Assembly: GCA_030916835.1 (NCBI GenBank)
Contig: JAUPWA010000009.1
Location: 1 to 17,860, forward strand
Reading direction: 5' to 3'
From: Patescibacteria group bacterium
GTDB lineage: Bacteria > Patescibacteriota > Minisyncoccia > Phycocordibacterales > SBAW01
DNA length: 17,860 nucleotides
Both the position numbers and the translations under genes were made by a program. The notes under the pieces were generated by a model. It made no database searches. It worked only from the letters and a program-made list of their open reading frames with translations, and was not told where the DNA came from. Within the stretch, counting starts at the first letter, position 1. Every line of letters starts with the position of its first letter. Of the stretch, positions 1-5,471 are shown one piece after another.

Positions 1-208
1 GCCCGCCTACGGCTTGAGGTCGGGTGTTATATAGTAGGCTCAAGCGATTGCAGCTGATCGTTGCAATTGATGAAAAATAGATCTGCTGCCCCATTCGATT
101 TTGTTTGTTTCAAACGGATGGAGCTTAAGACACTGAAATAAACTACACTGCGTAGAAGCTCTCCTGAGCCACCGTTGCACGGGAGTTCAATTCTCCCCAT
201 CTCCACTC
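1..208 (+). ncRNA. ssrA: tmRNA (transfer-messenger RNA), 3' part, cut by window start
   Basis: tmRNA rescues stalled ribosomes by adding a degradation tag. Only the 3' part is in the window; the 5' tRNA half and the tag frame lie upstream. Seen directly: a T arm with stem GGGAG (181-185) and CTCCC (193-197) around TTCAATT, then acceptor strand CATCTCC (198-204) and discriminator A205. The next bases are CTC, so CCA is not encoded. Upstream are pseudoknot-like helices: GCCTAC 5-10 with GTAGGC 34-39 interleaved with GCTTGAG 12-18 and CTCAAGC 39-45, and a hairpin CCATTCG 90-96 with CGGATGG 115-121 enclosing GTTTG/CAAAC. An apparent minus-strand ORF over this region is an artefact of the RNA gene. 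Confidence 0.88.
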
Positions 209-349
209 GACTCGCTTCGCTCGCTCGTGGCAAGCCACCTGGCGAAGCTACCAAAAGCACCCTTCAAGGGTGCTTTTGTGCGTAAGCGAGTCGAGTGCCC
301 TGAGCGACGAGCTTGCGAGGAGTCGAACGGGCTATTTGCGTCAGCAAAT
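205..349. repeat. palindromic GC-rich elements between tmRNA and the GIY-YIG gene
   Basis: An 11-nt inverted repeat, ACTCGACTCGC (205-215) and GCGAGTCGAGT (286-296), brackets the tmRNA terminator and begins on the tmRNA discriminator base. It is followed by an imperfect palindrome at 297-332 (GCCC/GGGC outer, CGAC/GTCG inner) and a small hairpin ATTTGC 334-339 / GCAAAT 344-349. These resemble REP-like elements next to a nuclease gene. That interpretation is inference. Confidence 0.55.
253..277 (+). terminator. intrinsic terminator of the tmRNA
   Basis: Perfect 10-bp stem AAAAGCACCC (253-262) / GGGTGCTTTT (268-277) with loop TTCAA, ending in a T run. It lies about 50 nt after the mature tmRNA 3' end. 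Confidence 0.85.
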
Positions 350-370
350 TACTTTTACTAAGCTTGTGGC

Positions 371-667
371 ATGTATTTCGTGTACATGCTCAAGAATTCG
401 GCAGACAAGTTATATGTCGGTATTACCGACAATCCAAAACGTCGATTACAGGAGCACAATACGCAAAGAGGCGCCACATACACCTCTCGTATACCTACTT
501 TCAAAATTGTATTCCTTGAAGAATATCAAACCCTATTTCAAGCTCGTGCACGAGAAATTCAAATTAAAAAGTGGCGCCGAGATAAAAAGGAATTTCTTAT
601 CGAACGGTATAGGACGGGCTATGTGACACAAAGCGGCCTCGATGTTTCCATCGAGGCCTCAAAATAA
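371..667 (+). CDS. GIY-YIG domain endonuclease, small UPF0213/YhbQ-like type
   Basis: A 98-aa single-domain protein. The N-terminus carries the GIY-YIG core (VYM at 4-6, LYVGIT at 14-19), then the family arginine (RR 24-25), the EHN motif (28-30), and the catalytic glutamate in REIQIKKW (E62). Family members cut DNA by a single-metal mechanism; stand-alone copies are often hitchhiking genes of unclear role. No Shine-Dalgarno is visible before the ATG. The last codons run into the hairpin at 635-658. It lies just downstream of the tmRNA and a cluster of palindromes, a setting that suggests a mobile or selfish nuclease. That suggestion is inferred, and no second boundary is visible. Confidence 0.88.
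   Translation: MYFVYMLKNSADKLYVGITDNPKRRLQEHNTQRGATYTSRIPTFKIVFLEEYQTLFQARAREIQIKKWRRDKKEFLIERYRTGYVTQSGLDVSIEASK
635..658. terminator. 10-bp hairpin between convergent genes
   Basis: GGCCTCGATG (635-644) / CATCGAGGCC (649-658), loop TTTC (GAAA tetraloop when read on the minus strand). It overlaps the 3' end of the GIY-YIG frame and lies just beyond the stop of the minus-strand 49-aa gene. T runs are weak on both sides, so it is a probable bidirectional terminator. Confidence 0.5.
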
Positions 668-679
668 CCGCCGCCCAGC

Positions 680-829
680 TTACTCGAATAATCCGATGAG
701 GAATTCAGTGAAGTAGGGGGTGTGTCGAAGATACTCCCTAAAAACGAAGGCGATCACCAACACCTCCACCACAAGCCAGCGGAGGTCGACGTGTAACAAT
801 TTAACAAGATATTCGCGATCCTCATCCAT
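680..829 (-). CDS. 49-aa hypothetical membrane microprotein
   Basis: Frame ATG (829-827) to TAA (682-680). The peptide begins MDEDREYLVKLL, has a hydrophobic stretch around residues 18-31 (WLVVEVLVIAFVF), and ends in an amphipathic tail (FTEFLIGLFE), so one membrane segment is likely. An AGGGAG Shine-Dalgarno (843-838) stands 8 nt before the ATG. The leader further upstream closely resembles that of the 54-aa gene at 1428-1592. It is convergent with the GIY-YIG gene, with a shared hairpin between them. The family is not recognised. Support comes from the ribosome-binding site, leader and terminator, not from homology. Confidence 0.55.
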   Translation of the reverse strand: MDEDREYLVKLLHVDLRWLVVEVLVIAFVFREYLRHTPYFTEFLIGLFE

Positions 830-893
830 CTGCACTGCTCCCTGTTACAACCTGCTCCCGCAACAATACTCCTCATTTTCAAAAACACAATCC

Positions 894-910
894 CATAGGG
901 TTACCCTATG
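894..910. repeat. perfect inverted repeat in a divergent intergenic region
   Basis: CATAGGG (894-900), TTA, CCCTATG (904-910). It lies between the minus-strand 49-aa gene and the plus-strand 118-aa gene, so it is placed to be an operator. A similar sequence occurs at about 3857-3875. Confidence 0.4.
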
Positions 911-993
911 TAGAGCGCCCCTGCCCTCCCCTTGATGCGGCAGTACTATGCCGGCAGATATACGGCACCATCAACAGAGAGAGGACTCCTCCC

Positions 994-1350
994 ATGTCTG
1001 AGCGATTGATTACACGAGAAGCCTCTTTGGGCGAACTGGTAGTCGTCCAATTTAGCGATCGCAGTTATGCGCTCATACGGCACGATGGTGAGCGCGCTAG
1101 AGTTAGGCGCGGGTTTAGTATTAGCGACCAGGCGGGCATCGTCGCCTTTGAGTTCGCTGTAAATCAAGATATCGGCCTGCGCCCCAATGTTCTCGCAGAC
1201 GCGGTAGGTGTCCGCCCAGCAGATAGCCTCTGCATCGTCATAGCCGAGCTCACCGATGTTGTAGAGATGCTTGGGCTAAACCGGTATGACTACTTTGTTG
1301 CTGAGGGTGGCAGGTACCGTCTTCACAGGTCGAGAGTTGGTGCACTCTAA
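994..1350 (+). CDS. hypothetical protein, 118 aa
   Basis: I do not recognise this protein. It starts MSERLITREASLG and looks like a soluble, mostly alpha/beta protein rich in Arg, Val and Asp, with no signal peptide or membrane segment. The start is supported by an AGAGGA Shine-Dalgarno about 9 nt before the ATG. A minus-strand frame overlaps its first half, but that frame lacks a ribosome-binding site. It is transcribed away from the 49-aa gene and towards the 54-aa gene, and ends about 30 nt before a perfect 28-nt palindrome that should act as terminator. Confidence 0.6.
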   Translation: MSERLITREASLGELVVVQFSDRSYALIRHDGERARVRRGFSISDQAGIVAFEFAVNQDIGLRPNVLADAVGVRPADSLCIVIAELTDVVEMLGLNRYDYFVAEGGRYRLHRSRVGAL

Positions 1351-1380
1351 ACCTGGAGTATTAGCCTCCCAACAACACTA

Positions 1381-1408
1381 AACGGCCCGTTGCATGCAAC
1401 GGGCCGTT
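1381..1408. terminator. perfect 28-nt palindrome between convergent genes
   Basis: Half-site AACGGCCCGTTGCA (1381-1394) is followed immediately by its exact reverse complement (1395-1408). It sits between the stops of the 118-aa plus-strand gene and the 54-aa minus-strand gene. T runs are weak, with GTTTAGTGTTG following it on the minus strand. It is a probable bidirectional terminator. Confidence 0.6.
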
Positions 1409-1427
1409 CACAATTCTGCGGGTAGTA

Positions 1428-1592
1428 TCAATCCCGCAAGGCCGGAATCTCCCAGCCAACCGCCACAGCAATGACCGGCGGTAAACCGAAAAGCCATCCG
1501 ACGGCAACTATGGATCCGAAATAATTACAGACAATGCCGTAGCCAACATACGTTGGCGAGTGATACAGCACAACGTCGCACGAGAGGAACAT
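1428..1592 (-). CDS. 54-aa hypothetical membrane protein
   Basis: The frame is open further upstream, but the ATG at 1592 is preceded by a strong AAAGGAG Shine-Dalgarno 7 nt away, which decides the start. The protein begins MFLSCDVVLYHSPTYVGYG and has a hydrophobic stretch around residues 19-47 (GIVCNYFGSIVAVGWLF, then PPVIAVAVGW), suggesting one or two membrane segments. It ends with TGA. The leader shares a block of about 32 nt with that of the 49-aa gene. No family is recognised. Confidence 0.55.
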   Translation of the reverse strand: MFLSCDVVLYHSPTYVGYGIVCNYFGSIVAVGWLFGLPPVIAVAVGWEIPALRD

Positions 1593-1819
1593 GACGTTTC
1601 TCCTTTCCCTCTTTCGCAACAGTACTCCTCCTTTCTCAAAAAAACAAAGGGGTTTAGAACTAACCAAAAAATAATCCCCTACTTCTTTTGCGGTAAATTT
1701 GAATGGATTTGATAAAATCACCACAAAACTTCCAAAAACAAATGGGCTCAAAAATACCTCTAATGTTTAGCATTATAAATACCCGACTCTAAAAAAAACA
1801 ATTTCTTTTATATGAAAAT

Positions 1820-1841
1820 GGCGGCTCCTTGCGGAGCCGCC
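1820..1841 (-). terminator. terminator of the IMPase-family gene
   Basis: 9-bp stem GGCGGCTCC / GGAGCCGCC (1820-1828, 1833-1841), loop TTGC. Read on the minus strand it is followed by ATTTTCATAT. It lies about 20 nt after the stop of the 291-aa gene. Confidence 0.75.
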
Positions 1842-1860
1842 CAAGCTGGTCGACGGATTA

Positions 1861-2736
1861 TCACCAACCAATACCAAGTTGAGGTAAATCATTCTCATGG
1901 ATGATCATGGTGTCATGACTCCGTGGATATACAGTGCGACTCAGTCCAGGCTGAAATTCAAGCCAGCCATTGCCAACAATGTTTGGCTTGAGAAACCTAT
2001 ACCCCAGCTTGCCGGATATGCCAACAACAGGTGAGGAGTCCCATGGTGTTTCTGCGCTTGGTGCCAAAATAACCGCTTGCACTTCGCGCCGCCAAAGTCG
2101 CGCCATCCAAACACCAATACTTCCTCCGTCAATTTGATAGTTTCCGAAGGTCCCAAAATCTAGCATAACCTGAGTGGCCGTACTGTACTTGTAAGGTGGG
2201 TCACGTAATAGCACGTAGCTCTTCCCCGGCACAAACGGGTTCTTGAATTCCAGCTCCCTGACGACGTCAAGGTCGGTAATCATATGCACCTTGTCTGAGC
2301 CGGGCCGATAGCCGTACACGACACGAGAGTGCAAGTCGCCAATGAATGCCGCAACCACAGTACCGTTGTCTACCAGCGCAACCATGGTGCCGACGCCGTG
2401 GACCTGACCACGAACAAAAGCTTTGGTGCCGTCGAGCGGGTCGACAGTGAAATATGCAGTGCACCCATCCGAACCCTCGATACTAAGCGAGTCCTCCTCT
2501 GCAACCACACCGCAGTGCGGAAAACATTCTCGCAGCATGCGCAGGTAGATTTCCTGAGCCTCGGTATCGGCCGTGGTGAAAACGTCGTCCATCGTCTTGC
2601 CGCTATAGCCGTCCTTCTGAGTCACCTCAAAACTGATCATCTGGCGGCGAATCGCTGCCAACGCCCGGCGTACCGCCTCTTTCAGAACAACGCCGATGAT
2701 GTGGCCATTCACTCTACCTTGGTATATCTGGCTCAC
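1861..2736 (-). CDS. inositol monophosphatase family phosphatase
   Basis: A 291-aa protein of the FIG/IMPase/CysQ superfamily, Mg-dependent phosphatases acting on inositol phosphate, PAP or sugar phosphates; the substrate cannot be told from sequence. Metal-site motifs are visible: FTTAD (53-57), VAEED (78-82), DPLDGT (99-104) and WDSS (232-235). It is slightly longer than the usual 250-270 aa. The start is GTG (2736-2734), chosen because AAGGAGG lies 6 nt upstream. A consensus-like promoter precedes it and a hairpin terminator follows, so it is monocistronic. The C-terminal 50 residues after WDSS do not match anything I recognise. Confidence 0.85.
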   Translation of the reverse strand: MSQIYQGRVNGHIIGVVLKEAVRRALAAIRRQMISFEVTQKDGYSGKTMDDVFTTADTEAQEIYLRMLRECFPHCGVVAEEDSLSIEGSDGCTAYFTVDPLDGTKAFVRGQVHGVGTMVALVDNGTVVAAFIGDLHSRVVYGYRPGSDKVHMITDLDVVRELEFKNPFVPGKSYVLLRDPPYKYSTATQVMLDFGTFGNYQIDGGSIGVWMARLWRREVQAVILAPSAETPWDSSPVVGISGKLGYRFLKPNIVGNGWLEFQPGLSRTVYPRSHDTMIIHENDLPQLGIGW

Positions 2737-2770
2737 CTGAGCCTCCTTTCAATGATTGAACTCCAATTTC

Positions 2771-2799
2771 AAAATAGAATATTTTTTATCTTCTGTCAA
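2771..2799 (-). promoter_or_regulatory. sigma70-type promoter of the IMPase gene
   Basis: A perfect TTGACA at -35 (2799-2794), 17-nt spacer, TATTTT at -10 (2776-2771). The predicted start is near 2764, giving a leader of about 28 nt that contains the AAGGAGG site. Confidence 0.75.
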
Positions 2800-2906
2800 T
2801 AATCAAATAATTTTATAGTTGTGGCTCGCTAACCGTTCTCGATAATTGTTCCCTTATGCTATTTAAAAAATGTTATGCCTTGTAATTTACAGAGACAATA
2901 GTAGTT

Positions 2907-3548
2907 TTACGATAAGCTTTGAGTTCCTGTATTTATGGGTATGTCTTTACTCGCTTGATGCGATGGAATTAGTGTAGTACTCTCAGATTTTTGATACACC
3001 CAAGAGTATAGCCATTCCTCTGTTGCCGGCTGACAAGGAGAAACAAAGGACGAATTCTCAATCAGGCCATTAAGGTGATATAGCATAATATTAACAACTT
3101 TTAAAAATTGCCCTCTAGCTCCCGTAGGGAAACCAGGAACTTCTTTGTGATTATCAACTATACCCGATGTGCTAACTAGATTTGTGAGCAAATCTTTTAT
3201 TCTGCCACTTTCGAGAGATGAGCCGTGTATATTATGAGCAAATTCATTTCTTATTTTTCTTATGAGATGCAAATCCCTTCCAAGTCTCGGACTTATTATT
3301 CCTAAGCGCTCACAAATCTTTATTTTTGCAGAAAAGTTAGATAGTGGAGCGTTTGGCACGTCAATAAGTTCATCTTCGGAAGAACAGGACGGGGTAAAAA
3401 ATTTTTTTAGTAAGTTCGTTAAAGTATTTTCTAGTAGCGAAGCGGTTACCAATACCGCACCCCTATCAGTTTCATTTGCAAATTCTTTTTGAAGAAAAAC
3501 CATCCAGTAATTTCCTAAACCTACATCTGAGTTTGTGTTTGTATTCAT
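2907..3548 (-). CDS. MltR-like / HEPN-fold protein, 213 aa
   Basis: Residues 28-110 match the pattern I know from the MltR (mannitol repressor-like) family: DRGAVLVTASLLENTL (28-43), APLSNFSAKI (67-76), LGIIS (82-86), then DLHLIRKIRNEFAH (92-105). The last contains the RxxxxH signature of HEPN-type folds (R100, H105). The function of such lone proteins is unsettled: regulator or RNA-binding or RNase-type HEPN. The C-terminal 90 residues are unassigned. The gene is clearly more AT-rich than its neighbours, which suggests recent transfer. An AGAGGA site sits close before the ATG, and no clear terminator follows. Confidence 0.72.
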   Translation of the reverse strand: MNTNTNSDVGLGNYWMVFLQKEFANETDRGAVLVTASLLENTLTNLLKKFFTPSCSSEDELIDVPNAPLSNFSAKIKICERLGIISPRLGRDLHLIRKIRNEFAHNIHGSSLESGRIKDLLTNLVSTSGIVDNHKEVPGFPTGARGQFLKVVNIMLYHLNGLIENSSFVSPCQPATEEWLYSWVYQKSESTTLIPSHQASKDIPINTGTQSLS

Positions 3549-3623
3549 ATTCCTCTTATGTTTGTAAAATACACGTTACATTTAGCATACTCCCACCAAG
3601 GAGCAGGTACAATATATAGAGGT

Positions 3624-3716
3624 ATGGATCTAGAGCACCTGGTGTGGGTGGGGATTTTTATAGGATCGACCTTGGGAAGGATTATCTCTGAGCTGAAACA
3701 GGAACCATACTTATAA
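3624..3716 (+). CDS. 30-aa hydrophobic mini-ORF, possibly leaderless
   Basis: ATG at 3624, TAA at 3714-3716. The peptide has an acidic start (MDLEHL), a hydrophobic middle (VWVGIFIGSTLG) and a charged tail (RIISELKQEP). A -10-like TACAAT (3608-3613) puts the predicted start near 3620, so the mRNA would be nearly leaderless. The promoter block is almost identical to one upstream of infC. Its 3' end overlaps an antisense 26-aa ORF. Size and shape resemble type I toxin peptides, but no homology is claimed. Confidence 0.35.
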   Translation: MDLEHLVWVGIFIGSTLGRIISELKQEPYL

Positions 3717-3762
3717 AAGTGAGGGCCCAGAGCACCGCAAGCACCGGCAGTGTTCGTTTCAT
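3682..3762 (-). CDS. 26-aa ORF that is almost purely a signal peptide
   Basis: ATG at 3762-3760, TAA at 3684-3682. The peptide starts MKRTLPVLAVLWAL and ends VPVSAQR: a basic n-region, hydrophobic h-region and a VSA|Q cleavage-like site, with the stop two codons later. A promoter-like TAGACA, 16-nt spacer, TACATT in a TGG extended -10 context (3786-3778) precedes it. It could be a secreted or membrane peptide, or the remnant of a truncated secreted protein. It overlaps the plus-strand 30-aa ORF by 35 nt. Confidence 0.35.
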   Translation of the reverse strand: MKRTLPVLAVLWALTFISMVPVSAQR

Positions 3763-3795
3763 ATTCTGTTTGCCGCGAATGTACCACCAACAAAA

Positions 3796-3828
3796 TTGTT
3801 GTCTAGTGCAAAAAATATTCGACAACAA
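3796..3828. repeat. 8-bp inverted repeat, AT-rich spacer
   Basis: TTGTTGTC (3796-3803) and GACAACAA (3821-3828) are exact reverse complements separated by 17 nt. They lie just upstream of the minus-strand 26-aa ORF promoter, as an operator or hairpin could. Confidence 0.35.
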
Positions 3829-3881
3829 AGTTGCAAACTGCACAAAATCAAAACTCATAAGGTAACCCCATAGGAATCAAA

Positions 3882-3908
3882 GCGGCCCCGACATTTCGTC
3901 GGGGCCGC
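3882..3908 (-). terminator. terminator of the 90-aa membrane gene
   Basis: 11-bp stem GCGGCCCCGAC / GTCGGGGCCGC, loop ATTTC. Read on the minus strand it is followed by TTTGATTCC and lies 13 nt after the stop of the 90-aa gene. Confidence 0.75.
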
Positions 3909-3921
3909 GGCAGTTGAAGAC

Positions 3922-4194
3922 TCAGATGGGATCATCCTCAACTTTTTCTTGATTAAATGAGTAGATGAGGAGGTTCCCAAAGAAAGAGCACGCACTAACG
4001 ATCATGTCTCCCGTAGCACATAGAAGGTTGAAAGGCGGGAGCAGTATGATGCAGTTAGCAACATAAAAGTTGCGTGGTGCGAAAAAGTCATCACCTCGGC
4101 TCTCTATGGCAACCCGGAGCGTCTGATAGCTCCACATCACCGAGAGGACCCACACTCCGATAGCTAAGAATGCCAGGATGATTAGCCAGCCCAT
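3922..4194 (-). CDS. hypothetical membrane protein, 90 aa, two predicted segments
   Basis: Two hydrophobic stretches: residues about 3-22 (WLIILAFLAIGVWVLSVMW) and about 45-77 (VANCIILLPPFNLLCATGD and on to NLLIYSF). They are separated by a charged loop, with an acidic tail (EKVEDDPI). The start is supported by AAGGGAG about 6 nt before the ATG. It is the second gene after the 114-aa gene (42-nt gap) and ends at a strong terminator, so the two are probably co-transcribed. No family is recognised. Confidence 0.6.
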   Translation of the reverse strand: MGWLIILAFLAIGVWVLSVMWSYQTLRVAIESRGDDFFAPRNFYVANCIILLPPFNLLCATGDMIVSACSFFGNLLIYSFNQEKVEDDPI

Positions 4195-4236
4195 GTTTTT
4201 CTCCCTTCACTAAACCAGAGGTTCTTATGCGTACAC

Positions 4237-4581
4237 CTATCTTGAGCGCCGCCTCATCCGCAGCAAGGCACGCTTGCTGCCCAGTGAGCGCGTATATGCT
4301 TCCTGCATCTCCACCCAGTGACGTGGCTCTCTGATGAGCGGCAAAAGTGCTAGACTAAAATCTGGAACCCGCCGATCAAAAAGACCGAGTGATGATGGTT
4401 GGCGCCGCATGTTCAAAACTGGCGACAACAAAAAATCATCAAGCCCCCTCTCGACCAAAATCACTGCGTCATGGAGAGATGCTGTTTGGTCGGCATCTAC
4501 TCTATCGACCAAGATAAGAATCACTCCGGATTCAACCACTCGGGCACAGGGGTCATCTGCCCCATCCTCTACTGTTATCAT
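4237..4581 (-). CDS. hypothetical protein, 114 aa
   Basis: The start at 4581 (MITVEDGADDPC) is chosen over an upstream in-frame ATG because AAGGAG lies 6 nt before it and a promoter with predicted start near 4609 lies just upstream. The N-terminal half is acidic and aliphatic (ESGVILILVDRVDADQTASL); the C-terminus is strongly basic (RALLRMRRRSR). No domain is recognised. A plus-strand frame running through the same DNA into infC is only open reading space: it lacks a ribosome-binding site and would give infC a non-homologous N-terminus. Confidence 0.55.
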   Translation of the reverse strand: MITVEDGADDPCARVVESGVILILVDRVDADQTASLHDAVILVERGLDDFLLSPVLNMRRQPSSLGLFDRRVPDFSLALLPLIREPRHWVEMQEAYTRSLGSKRALLRMRRRSR

Positions 4582-4615
4582 TCTCCACTCCTTCTGGAGG
4601 TACAAAACAAAACTC

Positions 4616-4644
4616 ACAATACAACGATTTTCTTACAATAACAA
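4616..4644 (-). promoter_or_regulatory. promoter of the 114-aa / 90-aa gene pair
   Basis: TTGTTA (4644-4639), 17-nt spacer, TATTGT (4621-4616). The predicted start is near 4609, giving a leader of about 28 nt with the AAGGAG site. Confidence 0.55.
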
Positions 4645-4645
4645 A

Positions 4646-4669
4646 CGGCCCCACACTCCTGTGGGGCCG
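4646..4669 (-). terminator. orphan minus-strand hairpin terminator
   Basis: 9-bp stem CGGCCCCAC / GTGGGGCCG, loop ACTCCT. The T-rich side (TTTGTTATTG) is on the minus strand, yet no minus-strand gene lies upstream of it. It would only block antisense transcription coming out of infC. Confidence 0.55.
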
Positions 4670-4681
4670 CACGCTAAAGCG

Positions 4682-4749
4682 CAGGTACAATATAAAGGTA
4701 TATGGGAGGGGCCTATCCCCCTAGCTAAAAGGAACGTTTCTGGTATAAT
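4682..4749 (+). promoter_or_regulatory. tandem promoters of infC-rpmI-rplT
   Basis: The proximal promoter is an extended -10, TGGTATAAT (4741-4749), predicted to start near 4756, only about 16 nt before the preferred infC start. The distal one is TACAAT (4686-4691) in the block GCAGGTACAATATA. Its transcript would carry a small hairpin (AGGGG / CCCCT around 4706-4722) and an 8-codon ORF. The proximal transcript is too short for an L20-type leader. Confidence 0.6.
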
Positions 4750-4771
4750 CTTTGAGACTTTGGATACCCGC

Positions 4772-5275
4772 ATTAATAACCAGATCCGAGCGACGGAGGT
4801 GCGTGTGGTAGGCCCTGAGGGCGAAAACCTTGGGGTATTGTCCCTTGGCGAGGCTCTGGCCCGTGCCCGGGAGCTCGAGCTCGACCTAATAGAGGTCTCC
4901 CCCAACGCCGTCCCCCCGGTTGCAAAAATAATGGAATATGGTAAATTCCAATACGAACAGGAGAAAAAACGCCGAGAAATAAAGGCCAAATCGCACACCA
5001 CCGAGACCAAAAGCATCCAGGTCAAGATTGGCACCGGCGAAAATGACCTTAATCTTAAGGCGAAAAAGGCTGCCCAGTGGCTCTCTGAGGGCCATCGCGT
5101 CAAGGTAGACCTGTTTTTGTGGGGGCGGTACAAGTATATGGATTTTGAGTTTCTCAAGGAGAGGCTCGAGCGATTCCTCAAGACGATCCCTGCAGAGTAT
5201 AAGCTGGGTGAACCTATAGGAAAGAGCCCTAAAGGCCTCTCGACCGTCATCGAACGCTCAGGCAAGAAAAAATAA
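4772..5275 (+). CDS. infC: translation initiation factor IF-3
   Basis: IF-3 binds the 30S subunit, blocks 50S joining and checks the start codon and initiator tRNA. From the conserved INNQIRATEVRVVGPEG the product is about 167 aa, with IF3-N (to about residue 75, with DLIEVSPNAVPPVAKIMEYGKF), a charged linker, and IF3-C (IQVKIGTGENDL onward). There is no ATG or GTG in frame near the conserved start; candidates are ATT at 4772 and TTG at 4760. ATT is chosen because family members begin at this point and AUU is the known infC start in enteric bacteria. The frame stays open far upstream, but the promoter at 4741 rules that out. One base separates it from rpmI. Confidence 0.92.
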   Translation: MNNQIRATEVRVVGPEGENLGVLSLGEALARARELELDLIEVSPNAVPPVAKIMEYGKFQYEQEKKRREIKAKSHTTETKSIQVKIGTGENDLNLKAKKAAQWLSEGHRVKVDLFLWGRYKYMDFEFLKERLERFLKTIPAEYKLGEPIGKSPKGLSTVIERSGKKK

Positions 5276-5276
5276 C

Positions 5277-5465
5277 ATGAAAACAAACAAAGCATTTACA
5301 AAGCGCATGAAGATCACCCGCAAGGGGAAGCTTGTTGCGCGCAAGCCTGGGCAAAATCACTTTAATGCTAAGGAAAGCCGAAACACCCAGATGTCAGGCC
5401 GCCGCACTCAAAACATCACCGTTACCCCGAAGGTCGCTCAGCGATATATCAACACTGTTAAATAA
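5277..5465 (+). CDS. rpmI: large-subunit ribosomal protein bL35
   Basis: A 62-aa basic protein with the L35 pattern: MKTNKAFTKRMKITRKGKL, then an HFN...K block and C-terminal R.INTVK. It is of normal to slightly short length. It starts one base after the infC stop (TAA-C-ATG) with no Shine-Dalgarno, so translational coupling to infC is likely. It is the middle gene of the classic infC-rpmI-rplT operon. Confidence 0.95.
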   Translation: MKTNKAFTKRMKITRKGKLVARKPGQNHFNAKESRNTQMSGRRTQNITVTPKVAQRYINTVK

Positions 5466-5471
5466 ACTACT

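Noticed and set aside
27..260. 77-aa minus-strand ORF
   Set aside because: It is the antisense of the tmRNA 3' domain and its flank; the RNA structure explains the region.
2329..2802. 157-aa plus-strand ORF opposite the IMPase gene
   Set aside because: A shadow of a gene with clear family motifs; it has no SD or promoter of its own.
3545..3793. 82-aa minus-strand ORF
   Set aside because: No ribosome-binding site, Cys/Pro-rich random-looking composition, and it overlaps the upstream region of the MltR-like gene and both mini-ORFs.
4304..4590. Possible att sites: CATCTCCAC (about 4305) and TCTCCACTC (4582-4590) matching the tmRNA 3' end
   Set aside because: Only 9 nt each, one inside a coding frame and one overlapping an SD region; no integrase in the window. 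Chance is a sufficient explanation.
4334..4771. Long in-frame N-terminal extension of infC
   Set aside because: It lies upstream of the infC promoter and antisense to a gene with its own SD and promoter; IF-3 homology begins at 4772.
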